The position numbers and the translations under genes are program-made. 64,000 bases of DNA, from NCBI GenBank assembly GCA_048013815.1, contig CM106585.1, forward strand, positions 15,376,001-15,440,000, in the 5' to 3' direction. Shown here one piece after another: positions 29,418 to 39,620 of the stretch. The first letter of the stretch is position 1, and each line of letters begins with the position of its first letter. The DNA comes from Setoptus koraiensis. Its lineage: Eukaryota; Arthropoda. The notes beneath the pieces are model-generated. The model was given only the letters and a program-made list of their open reading frames with translations, did not search any database and was not told the origin of the DNA.

Positions 29418-30764
29418 TCACAGAATAGAGAATCCACACAGATCTTCTATAGCTCGCCACCTCATCGTTCTCTCTTTCGTCTCACTTGTTATCTGTCGCA
29501 TTTCTTCTTTAATCAAAATTATATTCTTGTAATCATCCTCTAATGAATTTTCCTGTGCCATTTTGTAGTAACCTAAAAACGTGGTCTTTTTCTTTTGTAA
29601 CTTAAGGTTTCGTTGTTTAACTTCTAAGGCTCGAGATTCTAGTTCCAATTTTCTTTGATTGTAATACTGAGACTCAATTTGGTATGTGGCCTTCAAATGA
29701 TTTTCCAAAGCTGGTGGTGCCGTCCACTTTGTGGATTCAGTTGCTCTGTTGGATAAACTTTCCAATTGATGTTGGAGGATTTTTTTATCAGAGGCTGCTT
29801 CTTCTTGCGCTTTCAGAGCTTTGTCTAGATCCAATTGCAGCTCAGTCATCTGTTCCAAGTTATATTGCAACGATTTAAGCTGCGTCTGAGAATGGTTATA
29901 CCTAGAATACGTCAAATAGCAAAAACTACCGGCAAATAATATTACGCAGACAACACACGCGATGACATCCCTTGCGTATCCGTTCTTTTTTGGTGGCCCA
30001 AATAGAACAACGTCTGTAGATTTCAGCATAATTTTGTGCTTGTGTTTAGCATTTGTAATACCCAATTGTGTGAAGAATTGTGGCTCGGCCACGGCCAATC
30101 TTGGCAGCTGGGAGCCGTCAACCAATTTGGCTGCAAAGTTTTGAGCATATTGAGGTAATTCAACATGATTGATGAGCCAATCTAACGTGTCTTCTACAGT
30201 CCAATTGTGTACTTGTGACTGTTTCCATGATTGCCATAGCTCCTCTACAGTGATTGAGTTATCTTTGCCATTTAAATGGAATCTCTTGTGCCTATCCGCA
30301 CCATTGCTCAACGACAGCTCCTCCCTTATGAAATTGTGACTCTCGTCATTATCTATCTCGCCATCATTGTCATCGTCGAGATTACTGTGCAATAGTTTGA
30401 TGGCGCTAAAACATATTGGTTCGCATACTTGTGGATCCGTGGATTTTAGATGTTCGCAAATTTCACTAGCTGGCACGTTCGAAACGATCCTATCTGCAAT
30501 TTCGGTGTATGTGCGTGTGGCAGAAACGTCCTGGCCTCCTAAGATGTAGCAAAATCTTTGCTCAGCCCCAATGGCAGTCTTACACATATTTAAAAATTCT
30601 TTGGCGACATCTCCAGAGGTTGCGCCGGCTTTCACGGATTTTTCTAATTTCTTGACTACTGAAAAACATACTGGACAATCATCTTCGCTCAGATTGGACA
30701 CAGGTTGCATGAAAAACAATAAAGCGGCTCCCAAAACGAGTGTTATCCGGCTTGAATATCGCAT
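29418..30764 (-). CDS. MANF-STIM chimera: MANF N-terminal domain fused to STIM
   Basis: Single uninterrupted frame, 448 aa, starting at MRYSS (aligned with the MANF start; a longer in-frame start at 31070 lies in duplicated non-coding DNA). Residues 1-24 signal peptide; 25-115 complete MANF saposin-like domain with Cys 30, 33, 61, 72, 103, 114; then directly STIM: EF-hand loop 130-141 (DDDNDGEIDNDE, canonical ligands), hidden EF-hand and SAM domain to about 258 (VHNWTVEDTLDWLINHVELP, VVLFGPP; sequon at Asn187), TM about 266-286, a short coiled coil 288-345, and the SOAR/CAD Orai-activating region 346-448 (IESQYYNQRKLE, LQKKKTTFLGYYKMAQ, RWRAIEDLCGFSIL). The stop follows SOAR directly, so the C-terminal inhibitory, Pro/Ser-rich and Lys-rich parts are absent. 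STIM senses ER calcium and opens Orai at the plasma membrane (family knowledge). Topology is consistent, as MANF and the STIM sensor are both luminal. Confidence 0.9.
   Translation of the reverse strand: MRYSSRITLVLGAALLFFMQPVSNLSEDDCPVCFSVVKKLEKSVKAGATSGDVAKEFLNMCKTAIGAEQRFCYILGGQDVSATRTYTEIADRIVSNVPASEICEHLKSTDPQVCEPICFSAIKLLHSNLDDDNDGEIDNDESHNFIREELSLSNGADRHKRFHLNGKDNSITVEELWQSWKQSQVHNWTVEDTLDWLINHVELPQYAQNFAAKLVDGSQLPRLAVAEPQFFTQLGITNAKHKHKIMLKSTDVVLFGPPKKNGYARDVIACVVCVILFAGSFCYLTYSRYNHSQTQLKSLQYNLEQMTELQLDLDKALKAQEEAASDKKILQHQLESLSNRATESTKWTAPPALENHLKATYQIESQYYNQRKLELESRALEVKQRNLKLQKKKTTFLGYYKMAQENSLEDDYKNIILIKEEMRQITSETKERTMRWRAIEDLCGFSIL
30420..30764 (-). repeat. Duplicated MANF 5' coding segment inside the chimera
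   Basis: Codons 1-115, about 83% identical in protein to MANF codons 1-115 (28343-28687). Homology stops at Cys-Glu of PQVCE; after 30420 (reading leftward) the sequence is STIM. Long exact runs such as SSRITLVLGAALLFFMQPV are shared. Confidence 0.9.
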
Positions 30765-31380
30765 TATAGATGAATACCGATAATTAATAATTAGATAAAT
30801 AACAATAGATGTTATATAATAGTTGCTTCTAGAAATATGTTCTGGGTTAGTGTAATAAATATAGAAAAATGATAATAATATTGCTAATACTATGTAAGGA
30901 TCAGGAAGACTAATTTGGAGCTTTGCTAATGGGAAAGTGAGGTGGCACGCGAATAACCGACCCTTGAAATTACCGTCCGATCGCCGAATTGTCGCTTGAA
31001 TCGGGCAATGTTCGCGGCGAGAATCAGGTGCGAGGGGTGCGTCACAACAAAACGCGGCAGCGAATAACACTAATTAAGGCGCAACGACTCATCTCGACTC
31101 ATCTGAACATGGCGCGTTAATATGTGTACGGGTAGAACTTGCTTGGGAATTTCATAAAGCGGCCGCGGTGCCGACGGTCGCAGATACTCCAGTCAAATTG
31201 CGGCAATCGGCCATCACCACGGTTATATGCAACAGCAGTCTATCCGAGGTTTGTAAACAGTCGAAATTAAATCCACGATGCACCGGGATTCTTAGGAGAG
31301 GACTGAAAATGACTCTTCAGTCTCACATTTATATGGAACAGTTGTATATTCGTGAATACAGTTCAGCACTGTTCTAAGCA
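30765..31380 (-). repeat. MANF upstream region, copy 2 (promoter of the chimera)
   Basis: Non-coding counterpart of 28688-29340. It ends about 40 bp before the ATG of the divergent LysM gene, so that gene's immediate upstream sequence also lies in the duplicated unit. Short indels and about 25-30% divergence by eye, more than in the coding part. Confidence 0.7.
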
Positions 31381-31419
31381 TAAAAGTTTTATTATAATAT
31401 ATTATCCAATCAATCACCA

Positions 31420-32478
31420 ATGATAAACAGGCGGAGAGCAGCCCAAGGATGGGGCAATTGTTCGGAGGATCAACAACCTCTCTTGGCTGCCCACACTTCT
31501 CCTTCATCATCTTCCATACCCATGGGTCCAGCGGTATCACACAGCGCCATAGATATGATGAAATTTAACAGGAGTTCTGGCCAAAATTATCCGGAAAATT
31601 TCGTCGAATATAGCCTCAAACCCGACGATACCTTGCACAATTTGTCGGTCAGATTTGCATGTCCAATAGCCTCAATTAAACGATTGAACAACATTATTAG
31701 TGATCAAGAATTCTATGGATTGTCCAGTTTGAAGTTACCAGTTGGAAAATTGGGAGTGATACAAGAGACGCTGGAATCATCAAATTCGATGCGAGAATCT
31801 CGTGGCTTTTCCAGAGACAATAAATTGGCAATCGTCAATAGCAATAATAACAATAACAGTGCCAGCTTCGTTGCCGCCCATGATCATGACAGACCAGCAG
31901 ATAGAACCATGTTCCAATCTAAAGAGATAGATATGGCCGTTTCTTCACATGACACAATAAATGATAAGATTAATTCATGTCACGTATCACCAGCATCGAT
32001 AACGAACCAAGCGATACATTTGCAGTCGTCCAGATTAAACCAACAACCAACTAAAACAAAACCAGATCTCACCAGAGCAGGGGATAATCATATCAATACT
32101 ACTACTAGTCATTCCAACGACAAAATCACATCATTACTCTCCAACCAGCCAGGCCGATCGAATTCGTTGGACGCCATATACAAGGATCTAGATAAGAGTG
32201 TTGCAAGGGCCAAATTGGCGGCGGAATTCATCGAGCAAAAGGCCACTGATTTGATTCAGACCATAACAGAGAACGAGAGTTCCGAAGCAAAACTTGATAG
32301 TAGTAACATTCCAGAAAATAATCCGTCCACTCGTAGTATTCAGCAAATTGAAGAAGGCCTCACTGACTTGGGTCTAACTGTTCACGGACTAATACTATTT
32401 ATTTTTATTATATGCCTTGTTGGTCCTCTTGGCTATGTGATCTATCTCGAAGAGACGGCTCAAAATTCAAAACTGTAA
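31420..32478 (+). CDS. LysM-domain membrane protein (LYSMD3/4-like)
   Basis: 352 aa, single exon. After a Ser/Pro-rich cytosolic start comes one LysM domain at about 63-112 (YSLKPDDTLHNLSVRFACPI, SIKRLNNIISDQEFYGLSS, LKLPV), a long polar low-complexity linker with Asn runs, and one C-terminal TM helix at about 320-342 (GLILFIFIICLVGPLGYVIY). This order matches vertebrate LYSMD3 and LYSMD4, Golgi or surface single-pass proteins of poorly known function; LYSMD3 has been linked to chitin or glycan recognition (family knowledge, not shown here). Head-to-head with the MANF-STIM gene (655 bp between start codons) and tail-to-tail with the LAP gene. A poly(A) signal aataaa lies at about 32613. Confidence 0.88.
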   Translation: MINRRRAAQGWGNCSEDQQPLLAAHTSPSSSSIPMGPAVSHSAIDMMKFNRSSGQNYPENFVEYSLKPDDTLHNLSVRFACPIASIKRLNNIISDQEFYGLSSLKLPVGKLGVIQETLESSNSMRESRGFSRDNKLAIVNSNNNNNSASFVAAHDHDRPADRTMFQSKEIDMAVSSHDTINDKINSCHVSPASITNQAIHLQSSRLNQQPTKTKPDLTRAGDNHINTTTSHSNDKITSLLSNQPGRSNSLDAIYKDLDKSVARAKLAAEFIEQKATDLIQTITENESSEAKLDSSNIPENNPSTRSIQQIEEGLTDLGLTVHGLILFIFIICLVGPLGYVIYLEETAQNSKL

Positions 32479-32855
32479 ACAAGAATGGTCGTGCATTACA
32501 TCCTTAAATATATAGTTACGAAAAATGATTTTGCAATGGCGAAATAGCAAGAAAATTTTTGAAATGTTAATAATGCGGATACCTTTGCATGTTGTATTTA
32601 TGTAAAAATGTAGAATAAAAACTTTTCCTTTGCCTTTTTCTTTTAATTTAATCAACAACTTTATTGTTAGCAAATAAATAAAGCAATAACAAATGAAGGT
32701 GAATAGGATTGAAGCAAACATTGAGATCATTCTATGTTTTGTGTTTGTATCAATGGCTGATGAATGATATAAAAAATTGACGTTTGCCTTCGTGAAAGAG
32801 TTAATCGCTGATATGTCCATCCTCCTGGACTGTACCTTGTTAGACTTCCGGTCAA
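32479..32855. other. Convergent 3' region, LysM gene and LAP gene
   Basis: 377 bp of AT-rich sequence with AATAAA signals on both strands (about 32613 plus; tttatt about 32660 minus). No gene seen. Confidence 0.5.
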
Positions 32856-35383
32856 CTACAACAATAACACTCCGATCTGTTGGCGTCCAATTTGTGGATA
32901 TTGATCAATAGAGGCATTATCATTGTTATTTGTGTCCTGTATCTGGTGTTGTTTTTGTTGTTGTGTAACAACTGAGTTGTTATCAATAGTACTGATGTTG
33001 GCCACACTATTTCGTAATTCTTTTGGAAACGGTGTAGGCAATCTTGTTAACCTAGCGGGCAGTTCTGTGTCATCTGTCACAACCGTATCATCAATTGAGC
33101 GATCAAATCTAATTGTTGTCCTGATGAATTCGTTATTCTGTAAACAATCTGTCATGTTATCCTCCTCTTCGTCGTACATTACATTCTTTGGCCTCAAATC
33201 AAACAACAAACTCTTGGTGGTTGGATTTTGGCGTGAATTAGCATACTGCTCATTGACATTAGTTGTCAATGGCATTAGTTCACTTTGGCCAGTATTTGAC
33301 TGACTAAAAGAAGTCCGAACCATGTTGGTTCCGTATTGTTGCTGTTGTTGATCTGACTGAGCTATCATGCGTTGATTGTCAAAGTCCATCTGAAATTGTG
33401 TCCGCCTTTCATCACGATAATTGCCTGTATAAGAGGATGGCCCCATTAACGGAAATAGGAAGCAGGTCAATACTTTGGTGTCGGTTCTCTCGTCTCTGTC
33501 TGTTTGAAGAACCATCAAGGGCTTCTTTTGATTCTCAGACAGCCACAATGCTGTCAGATTGGGTAGGTTGACTATTGAGTAAGGCAGATATTTCAGATAG
33601 TTGTTAGTTAAATTTAAGACCCTCAACTCGTTGAGTCTACCAATATCTTCGGGTAAAGACATGAGATTGTTGATTGCCAAATTGAGTATTCGCATGCTTT
33701 TGCAACTTCCAATTGACGAAGGCAGGGCGGCCAAAATATTGGTGTCGGCCAAGAATATCCTTAGGTTCCTCAGTGAACCAATTGAATTAGGTAAAGTGTG
33801 AACTCTATTGTTGCTTATCACCAACTCTTCTAACATAACCAAACTAGATTGGCGCGTCGAAACAATAAGAAGAAGAAAAAAAAATAGACACTCATCTATC
33901 AGTGGCAGTGATTTTTTGTTCGTTTTTGTTTTCATCAAGTAAAAGAAAAAATTAAATTCCAAGAGCATCACCATGGGCGACGATCATGCTATGCAGTAAA
34001 AATGTGAAGTGTTCACTTACTTGCCGATGGTCCTTGGTAGTTCGGACAATTCGTTTTCGTCCAATTTCAATGTAGTTAGATGAGTTAGTTGTCCTATAGA
34101 ATCGGGTATTACATGAATTCTGTTGCTAGACAAGATTAAATCGGTTAAGTTGGCGCAACGACAAAAATCTGGCTCTATCTCCACAATAAGATTATTGCTT
34201 GCATCAAGATAGTTGAGATTGTCAAGATTGCCCAAGAACTAGGGTGACGAGTTTGGTTATTAATTTTGCGCGAAGGGCAGATAAGGGAATAGAAACAAGA
34301 GAAATAGAGTATAAATTATTCATGAATATTGTGCTCTCATGCGATTGTTTTATCAAGCGAGATTTATCAAGCCAGCATGATGTGCCAACAGAAGCAGTTG
34401 CATCAGCATCAACAGAAGCATCAACAACAGCAACCATTCAACCAACAAGCTGTCTACTTACGCCAGGAATTTCATTGACGGCATTCTGATCTAGCCAAAG
34501 CTCTTGTAGGTTGACTAGTTGACCCAGTACCTCGGGCACCATCATGAGATCATTTTGACCTAAATCAAGTCGTCGTAATTCAGTCATTCGTGCCATGGAT
34601 TTGGGTAGCGTCTTGAGATTGTTTTCGCGCAATTCTAGAACTTTTAGAGCTGTCAATCTGCCAATGTTGGCTGGTATAAACTCCAGATAGGTATCATTGA
34701 GATATAGCTCATTCAAGTTGAGCAACTGTGTTAATCCGTCAGGAATTTTATAAATGGGATTTACGGATATATCTAACGACCTGAGCTGTTTACATTGTTT
34801 TATTTCGTCGGGTATCTGAACCACCTGGTTCTTGCTGACACCAAGAACCTCCAAATTGTTCAAATTGCACATGGCGGGCGGCAGACTGGATACGCATTGG
34901 AGCGGCGGAGTGGGGGGGGGGGCAGAGCGGAGTGGGGCGGACCGGAGCAAACCGGATGGGACCGGATAGGCAGGATGTTGGTATGGTAATTATGGTGAAC
35001 AAAGTTAAGTAAAGATCAGGCGCATAGAGAGGCCAGCAGCCAAATAAACAAACAATGGATACTTACGACGAAATGTCATTATCTGTCAATATTAGCTTTC
35101 TAATTTGTTGACAGTGAAACAATGTTAACGGTAGATCCTGAATATTATTTGAATCTAGATATAACTCTTCTAGAGTGCGCTCAAAGGAAAACACTGGCGC
35201 TGGCACATTGGTGAGTTTCTGATGGCTAAAATCTAAGCTCTCGGGATCTACGACAAATTTGTCGCTATCGTTGGTTTGCTGACGACAACAGCATGATTTG
35301 ATGACAGAAAATATAGGCGCTAACAACGACGATGGATAGGTGGAGGGAGATGAACTCGACGATAGAGATCGACTTGATTCCAT
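32856..35383 (-). CDS. LAP-family leucine-rich repeat protein without PDZ domain
   Basis: Four exons on the minus strand: 35383-35067, 34885-34462, 34238-34021, 33843-32856 (phases 2, 0, 2; donors GTAAGT); 648 aa. After a Ser-rich start and CCCRQQ (a palmitoylation-type Cys cluster, as CRCL of Erbin), about 16 leucine-rich repeats run from about 50 to 420 (FERTLEELYLDSNNIQDLPL, LNELYLNDTYLEFIPANIGR, LRRLDLGQNDLMMVPEVLGQ). The LAP-specific segment LWLSENQKKPLMVLQTDRDE then VLTCFLFPLMGP follows, exactly as in Erbin, Densin and Scribble. The rest is Gln/Asn-rich and ends QIGVLLL with no PDZ domain. LAP proteins organise basolateral junctions and synapses (family knowledge). Intron 1 contains a G-rich tract (34912-34970). 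A further 3' exon with a PDZ cannot be excluded, but an in-frame stop is clear. Confidence 0.87.
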
Positions 35384-35529
35384 TCGCCAGATAAATATTT
35401 ATCTATTTGTTTGGTGTCGTTGCGTTTATTTGCTCTGCAGTGTTTTGCTGCAGCGCCTTTTTGCACTTGTTCGCCGGTGATTATATCAATGTGTATGTGT
35501 CTGGATTGAGCAGCGACACAGGTAGATAG

Positions 35530-35554
35530 GGAGAGAGAGAGAGAGAGAGAGAGA
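35530..35554. repeat. (GA)n microsatellite
   Basis: Uninterrupted GA run of about 12 units upstream of the LAP gene. GA runs are potential GAGA-factor sites in arthropods. Confidence 0.85.
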
Positions 35555-35822
35555 AAAAACCCTTTTAGAGGACCCTGCTCATGTTATGTAATGTCGTTGT
35601 GTCTTATATCTGTGTTGTTGTCGTATATCCATGTTGTCCATACATAAAGTGTATAAACACACACACACGCACACGTATGCGTCAGTTTGCAATTGGGAGA
35701 CGGAGGGATTCAATTTAATCTTGAGACCGCTCTCATGCACTACTTGACAGGCAACTACTACGGATAATAACTAAACGCGCATCTCCTTCTTGTTTCAACG
35801 ATGATTTTGATGTGCGATGCCA

Positions 35823-35844
35823 ACACACACACACACACACACAC
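35823..35844. repeat. (CA)n microsatellite
   Basis: Eleven AC units followed by gcacgc. A shorter CA run lies near 35660. Confidence 0.85.
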
Positions 35845-37094
35845 GCACGCCGCCGCCATCATGGTTGTATCAGAGCGATAATATGTATGGGATAAACTCA
35901 AATGGGGCTACACAACACGATGTAGATAGGCCCTAGATAAGCTGGCAGTGAATGAAAAAGTATTGAAGCGTCAACAAACCAATTGGAAACAAAGTATGCG
36001 CGCGCTACAAAGAGTAAACAGAGTTTAAAGACTCGTAATGATGATGTAACTGGCGACCAATAACGCCAACGGAACATTGTTCATGCATTATCCGTCTATC
36101 TCGTATATCTTAATCTATGTGCTGTTATTATGTGTGCCATGGGGCGACTGCTATTTGACAATTATTTGCGGGCCGCCCAATTCATTACAACTATAACTTG
36201 CAATTTGTAATGGCGCTGGTGGGCGCACCAAGGGCCGCATCAAGGGGCTACGCGCCCTCGCTCTCCGGTTCAATACGGTGTAAACTTTTAATTAGAGTTA
36301 ATGATGTTTTTCAATGACTGCTATATTAACGGCGTATTAAGTGCACCTGCCTAGGGCGCCAACAGTGTATCCAAGGTGTATACAAGCCATAACAACAAGC
36401 CGTGATGGGGCCCGGCTGCGAACGCAAAAAGTAGGCCCAAATGGCGGTCGCTGGCTCGGCCCATTTATTGCATGCTCGCGCAAAAGAGTATATTACAAAC
36501 GCATTAGCAAACTTACCTATTGCTGGCTATTGGAAAACGACGTTTTGAAAAACGTCGTCGTCGTGGTGGTTGTTGTTGTTGTCCGGTTTGTTGATAGCGC
36601 AATGTAACATTTTTCGCGTTGCTGTTGTTGGCTGCTGGTAAGTTGTTACGACTGGTGCAACGGTACGAGTTGCACTTGATTATTTGTAGTGCTTCTGATG
36701 GATGAGTGTGTATCACAGTGGCATTACTTCTTTTTCTTCTACTCAACTACTAGTGCACACTCTGTTTTCTCTGGCACAATGTTGTTGTTGTTTGATGACG
36801 CAATTGATTGTAACGGTATAAATATGATGATTGATATGAACACTGTATATACACTAACAGTTGTACAGTGTATATAACACTAACCGTTAGTTATATCGTA
36901 CTAATACCGTAGTTACACGCGGCACACGCGCACGTTAGCAAGTAAAGCACACTAGTATCGACAACTATATCGAGCGAGTGTATGATTTCTAGTTGTTGTC
37001 GCCTTGTTTGCACCATTAACACGTTGTTGCGTAATGGTTGTAGTGCGTTTTACTTGTACTTGTGCGTCGTCGTGGTTGCGCTTGCTGTTGTGTG

Positions 37095-37215
37095 GTGGTT
37101 GCTCGTCGGTTGTCGGTTGTCGGCTGTCGGTTGTTAGCCGGCGGTCGTCGATTGTTGGCCGGCGGTCGTCGGTTGTCGGTTGTTGGCCGGCGGTTGTTGA
37201 TCGGCGGTTGTGGTT
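37095..37215. repeat. GTCGGTTG / GCCGGCGGTC minisatellite
   Basis: Imperfect tandem array built on gtcggttgtcgg and gttggccggcggtc elements. Strongly strand-biased (G/T on plus). Confidence 0.75.
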
Positions 37216-38456
37216 GCGGTCAGTGGCTGGACAAATCGAGCATGAATTATTGAGTGTTGCCGGAATATGGATAAAGATGATAAATATTCATGGATCTGGT
37301 CTGATGGTTGGCCAAGTGCGCTGAGAACGGGGCTTATTGAGAAATAGCGAGCTAGCGAAACAGAGCGAGAGACAGAGAGAGAGCTGGACAAAATTCATTA
37401 CTTGCTGCCGGCCACAACGTAATGGTAATCGTGTGCCATGGACTCATTCATGTGGCTGTTGCACTTGTCGTGTCGATGATCATCACATCGTCGCCTGTAT
37501 ATCATTTGCGATCGTGCTCGTATTTATGTATGGATATCGGCGTGCCAGTGCGGATATGTATGGATACTGTGGTATTATTATTCGTTTTTTGCAATGATGC
37601 TCACATGATTTAATACTTTAACACTTCTCGAGCTTGGTTTAACTGTCTGGCCAACTGTGAGCTGCTTAACATTCAAATATTCTTTTTATATATACTGTTC
37701 ATATAAATATCATGCCGGCTAATGGTGCACTATGAATGTAATACTATGAAACTATGGCTGCGTCGTTGTTGTTGTTGCTGTTGTTGTTGTTGTTGTTGAT
37801 GACTGCTATTATTATTATGACTGTCTGCTTATCGTGTACACACATGTGATGAGTGAGCCAAGCCGATCAACCGATGCGTATTTGTGATTCTTTAGTGATG
37901 CAATGCAATTGGCAAACGCTGGCAAGCTTGCCGACACGACGCAATGCCCAGGGCCAATTAGAACAACGCACACACTCAGTCAGGGATAAGAGTTGCGATA
38001 GATAATAGTTGCAGTTGCTTTACATAGACAGTTGCAGCGAGTGATATGTATACAGTATGTATGTAGTTATATGGTAGTTGCAGTGGCAGGCACCACGTAA
38101 ACAGCCCAGATAGAGAGAGAGAGCGGATAAAGCTGGCGAGCTGGCCGGCCAACGGTTGGCCGACGGAGCCGCTTTCGATCGCCGCCTGCTGGCCGGCGCC
38201 GCCGCTGCTGCTGCTGGGGCTTGATTGAGACCGTTAGTTGCGCAATGTAGCGTTGCAGCGGCACCAATGATACTTTATTGTTATCATTACCATGATTACC
38301 ATTAACATTGGCGCTATGGTAGCCTTCGATACTCTGATATTATGATTGTTGTTGCCGTTGTTGTCGCTGTCGGCGCTGTTGTTGTTCATTGCACTCGCTG
38401 GCTTGGGACGCACACTGCTCCGACGGGCTGCTCACTCGGCCTTTGTCTGGCTGGCC

Positions 38457-38545
38457 CGATACTCCGATGGCTCGATACTGCGATGGCTCGGCACTCCGAT
38501 GGCTCGGCACTCCGATGGCTCGGCACTCCGACGGCTGGATATCCC
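38457..38545. repeat. 16-bp minisatellite (ctccgatggctcggca)
   Basis: About five head-to-tail 16-bp units; the central ones are identical and the edge copies carry single changes. Confidence 0.8.
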
Positions 38546-38704
38546 AGCGGCTGCTACGAGAACTCGAGCTTGTGGTGTTTTCAGTGGCGCACGCAAGCCT
38601 TTTCGCTGGCTCCTCTCGGGAATTACAACAACCCGCTATTTGGCGCTGCGCTGTCTGCGCGCTGCTCCGATCGATCTTGGTGCGGTCGTGGCGGTGGCGG
38701 CTGT

Positions 38705-38900
38705 GTGCAGCTTTGCGTTGTTGCTGTTGTGGTGGCTGTTGTTGTGGCTGTTGCTGCTGTCGTTGCTGTCGTTGTTGCTGTTGTGGTGGCCGTTGTTGTG
38801 GCCGTTGTTGCTGTTGTCGTTGTTTTTGCTGTTGTTGTTAGCAATGGCGTTGTTGCTGTTGTTGTTAGCGATGGCGTTGTTGCTGTTGGTGGCGCTGCTG
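38705..38900. repeat. CTG/TTG trinucleotide-rich tract
   Basis: Dense ctgttg, gttgtt and gctgtt runs. Related tracts lie near 37757-37800 and 39245-39372. Translations in any frame are homopolymeric and not credible genes. Confidence 0.75.
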
Positions 38901-39547
38901 TCGTCTGGTGCACAACACTGCTAAACTACAATTACTGGCGCTGTCCGCTGCTGGCTGCTCGCCTCGGCTGACATGGTCTGATTCAACTGAACGCTGAGCC
39001 TCCGCTCTTATTTAATGCGCTTTATGTTTTGCGTCCTCTGTCGCTGTCGCTGTCGCGCCGCTGCCCTGCTGCTGATGCTGGCACCGTTGCCGTTGCCGCT
39101 GCTGATGATTTTATTGGCAGCGCTGCATCAACTCTTACGTAACTGGCTCTCGTAGCGGCGCATTCGCAGCAGGCCCCACACCGCTGACTGTGCACTGTTG
39201 GTTGCACGCTTGCACGGCCAACAAAAAAGTGGCTCGCTCCGCGACAAGTGTTTGCTGCTCTCTGTTGTCGCTGTTGACGCTGCTGTCGCTGTTAATGCCG
39301 CTGCTGCTGCTGTCGTTGTCGCTGTTGTTGTTGTCGCTGTTGTTGGCGTTTTTGCTGTCGCTGTTGCTGTCGCCCAGATGATGCAATTTCGCAGCAAACT
39401 CACACAGAGCTCACACAAAACCCACACAAAACTCGCAGCAAACTCGGCACAAACTGCCACAGCAAGCGAGCCGGCGCTGTGCGCACTGGCGGCTGGCTAG
39501 CTGACAAGCGAATAGAATTACGTAACAGCATCAGCGGACTGGCATGC

Positions 39548-39620
39548 CGCTCAAGTGTCACACTCTGTGCAGACTCTTTTCAGACTCTGTGCAGACTCTT
39601 TTCAGACTCTGTGCTGACTC
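39548..39620. repeat. 22-bp minisatellite (actctgtgcagactcttttc)
   Basis: Three head-to-tail copies, the last truncated and changed (gtgctgactctg). Confidence 0.8.

Noticed and set aside
30765-31070. N-terminal extension of the MANF-STIM protein to the upstream Met at 31070
   Set aside because: The extra 102 codons lie in the duplicated non-coding promoter block, have no counterpart in front of MANF, and would put a long tail ahead of a clean signal peptide.
38342-38971. Val/Ala- or Leu/Cys-rich proteins in three overlapping frames
   Set aside because: All three plus frames and one minus frame are open because of the GTTGTTGCTG repeats and the minisatellite; no coding evidence.
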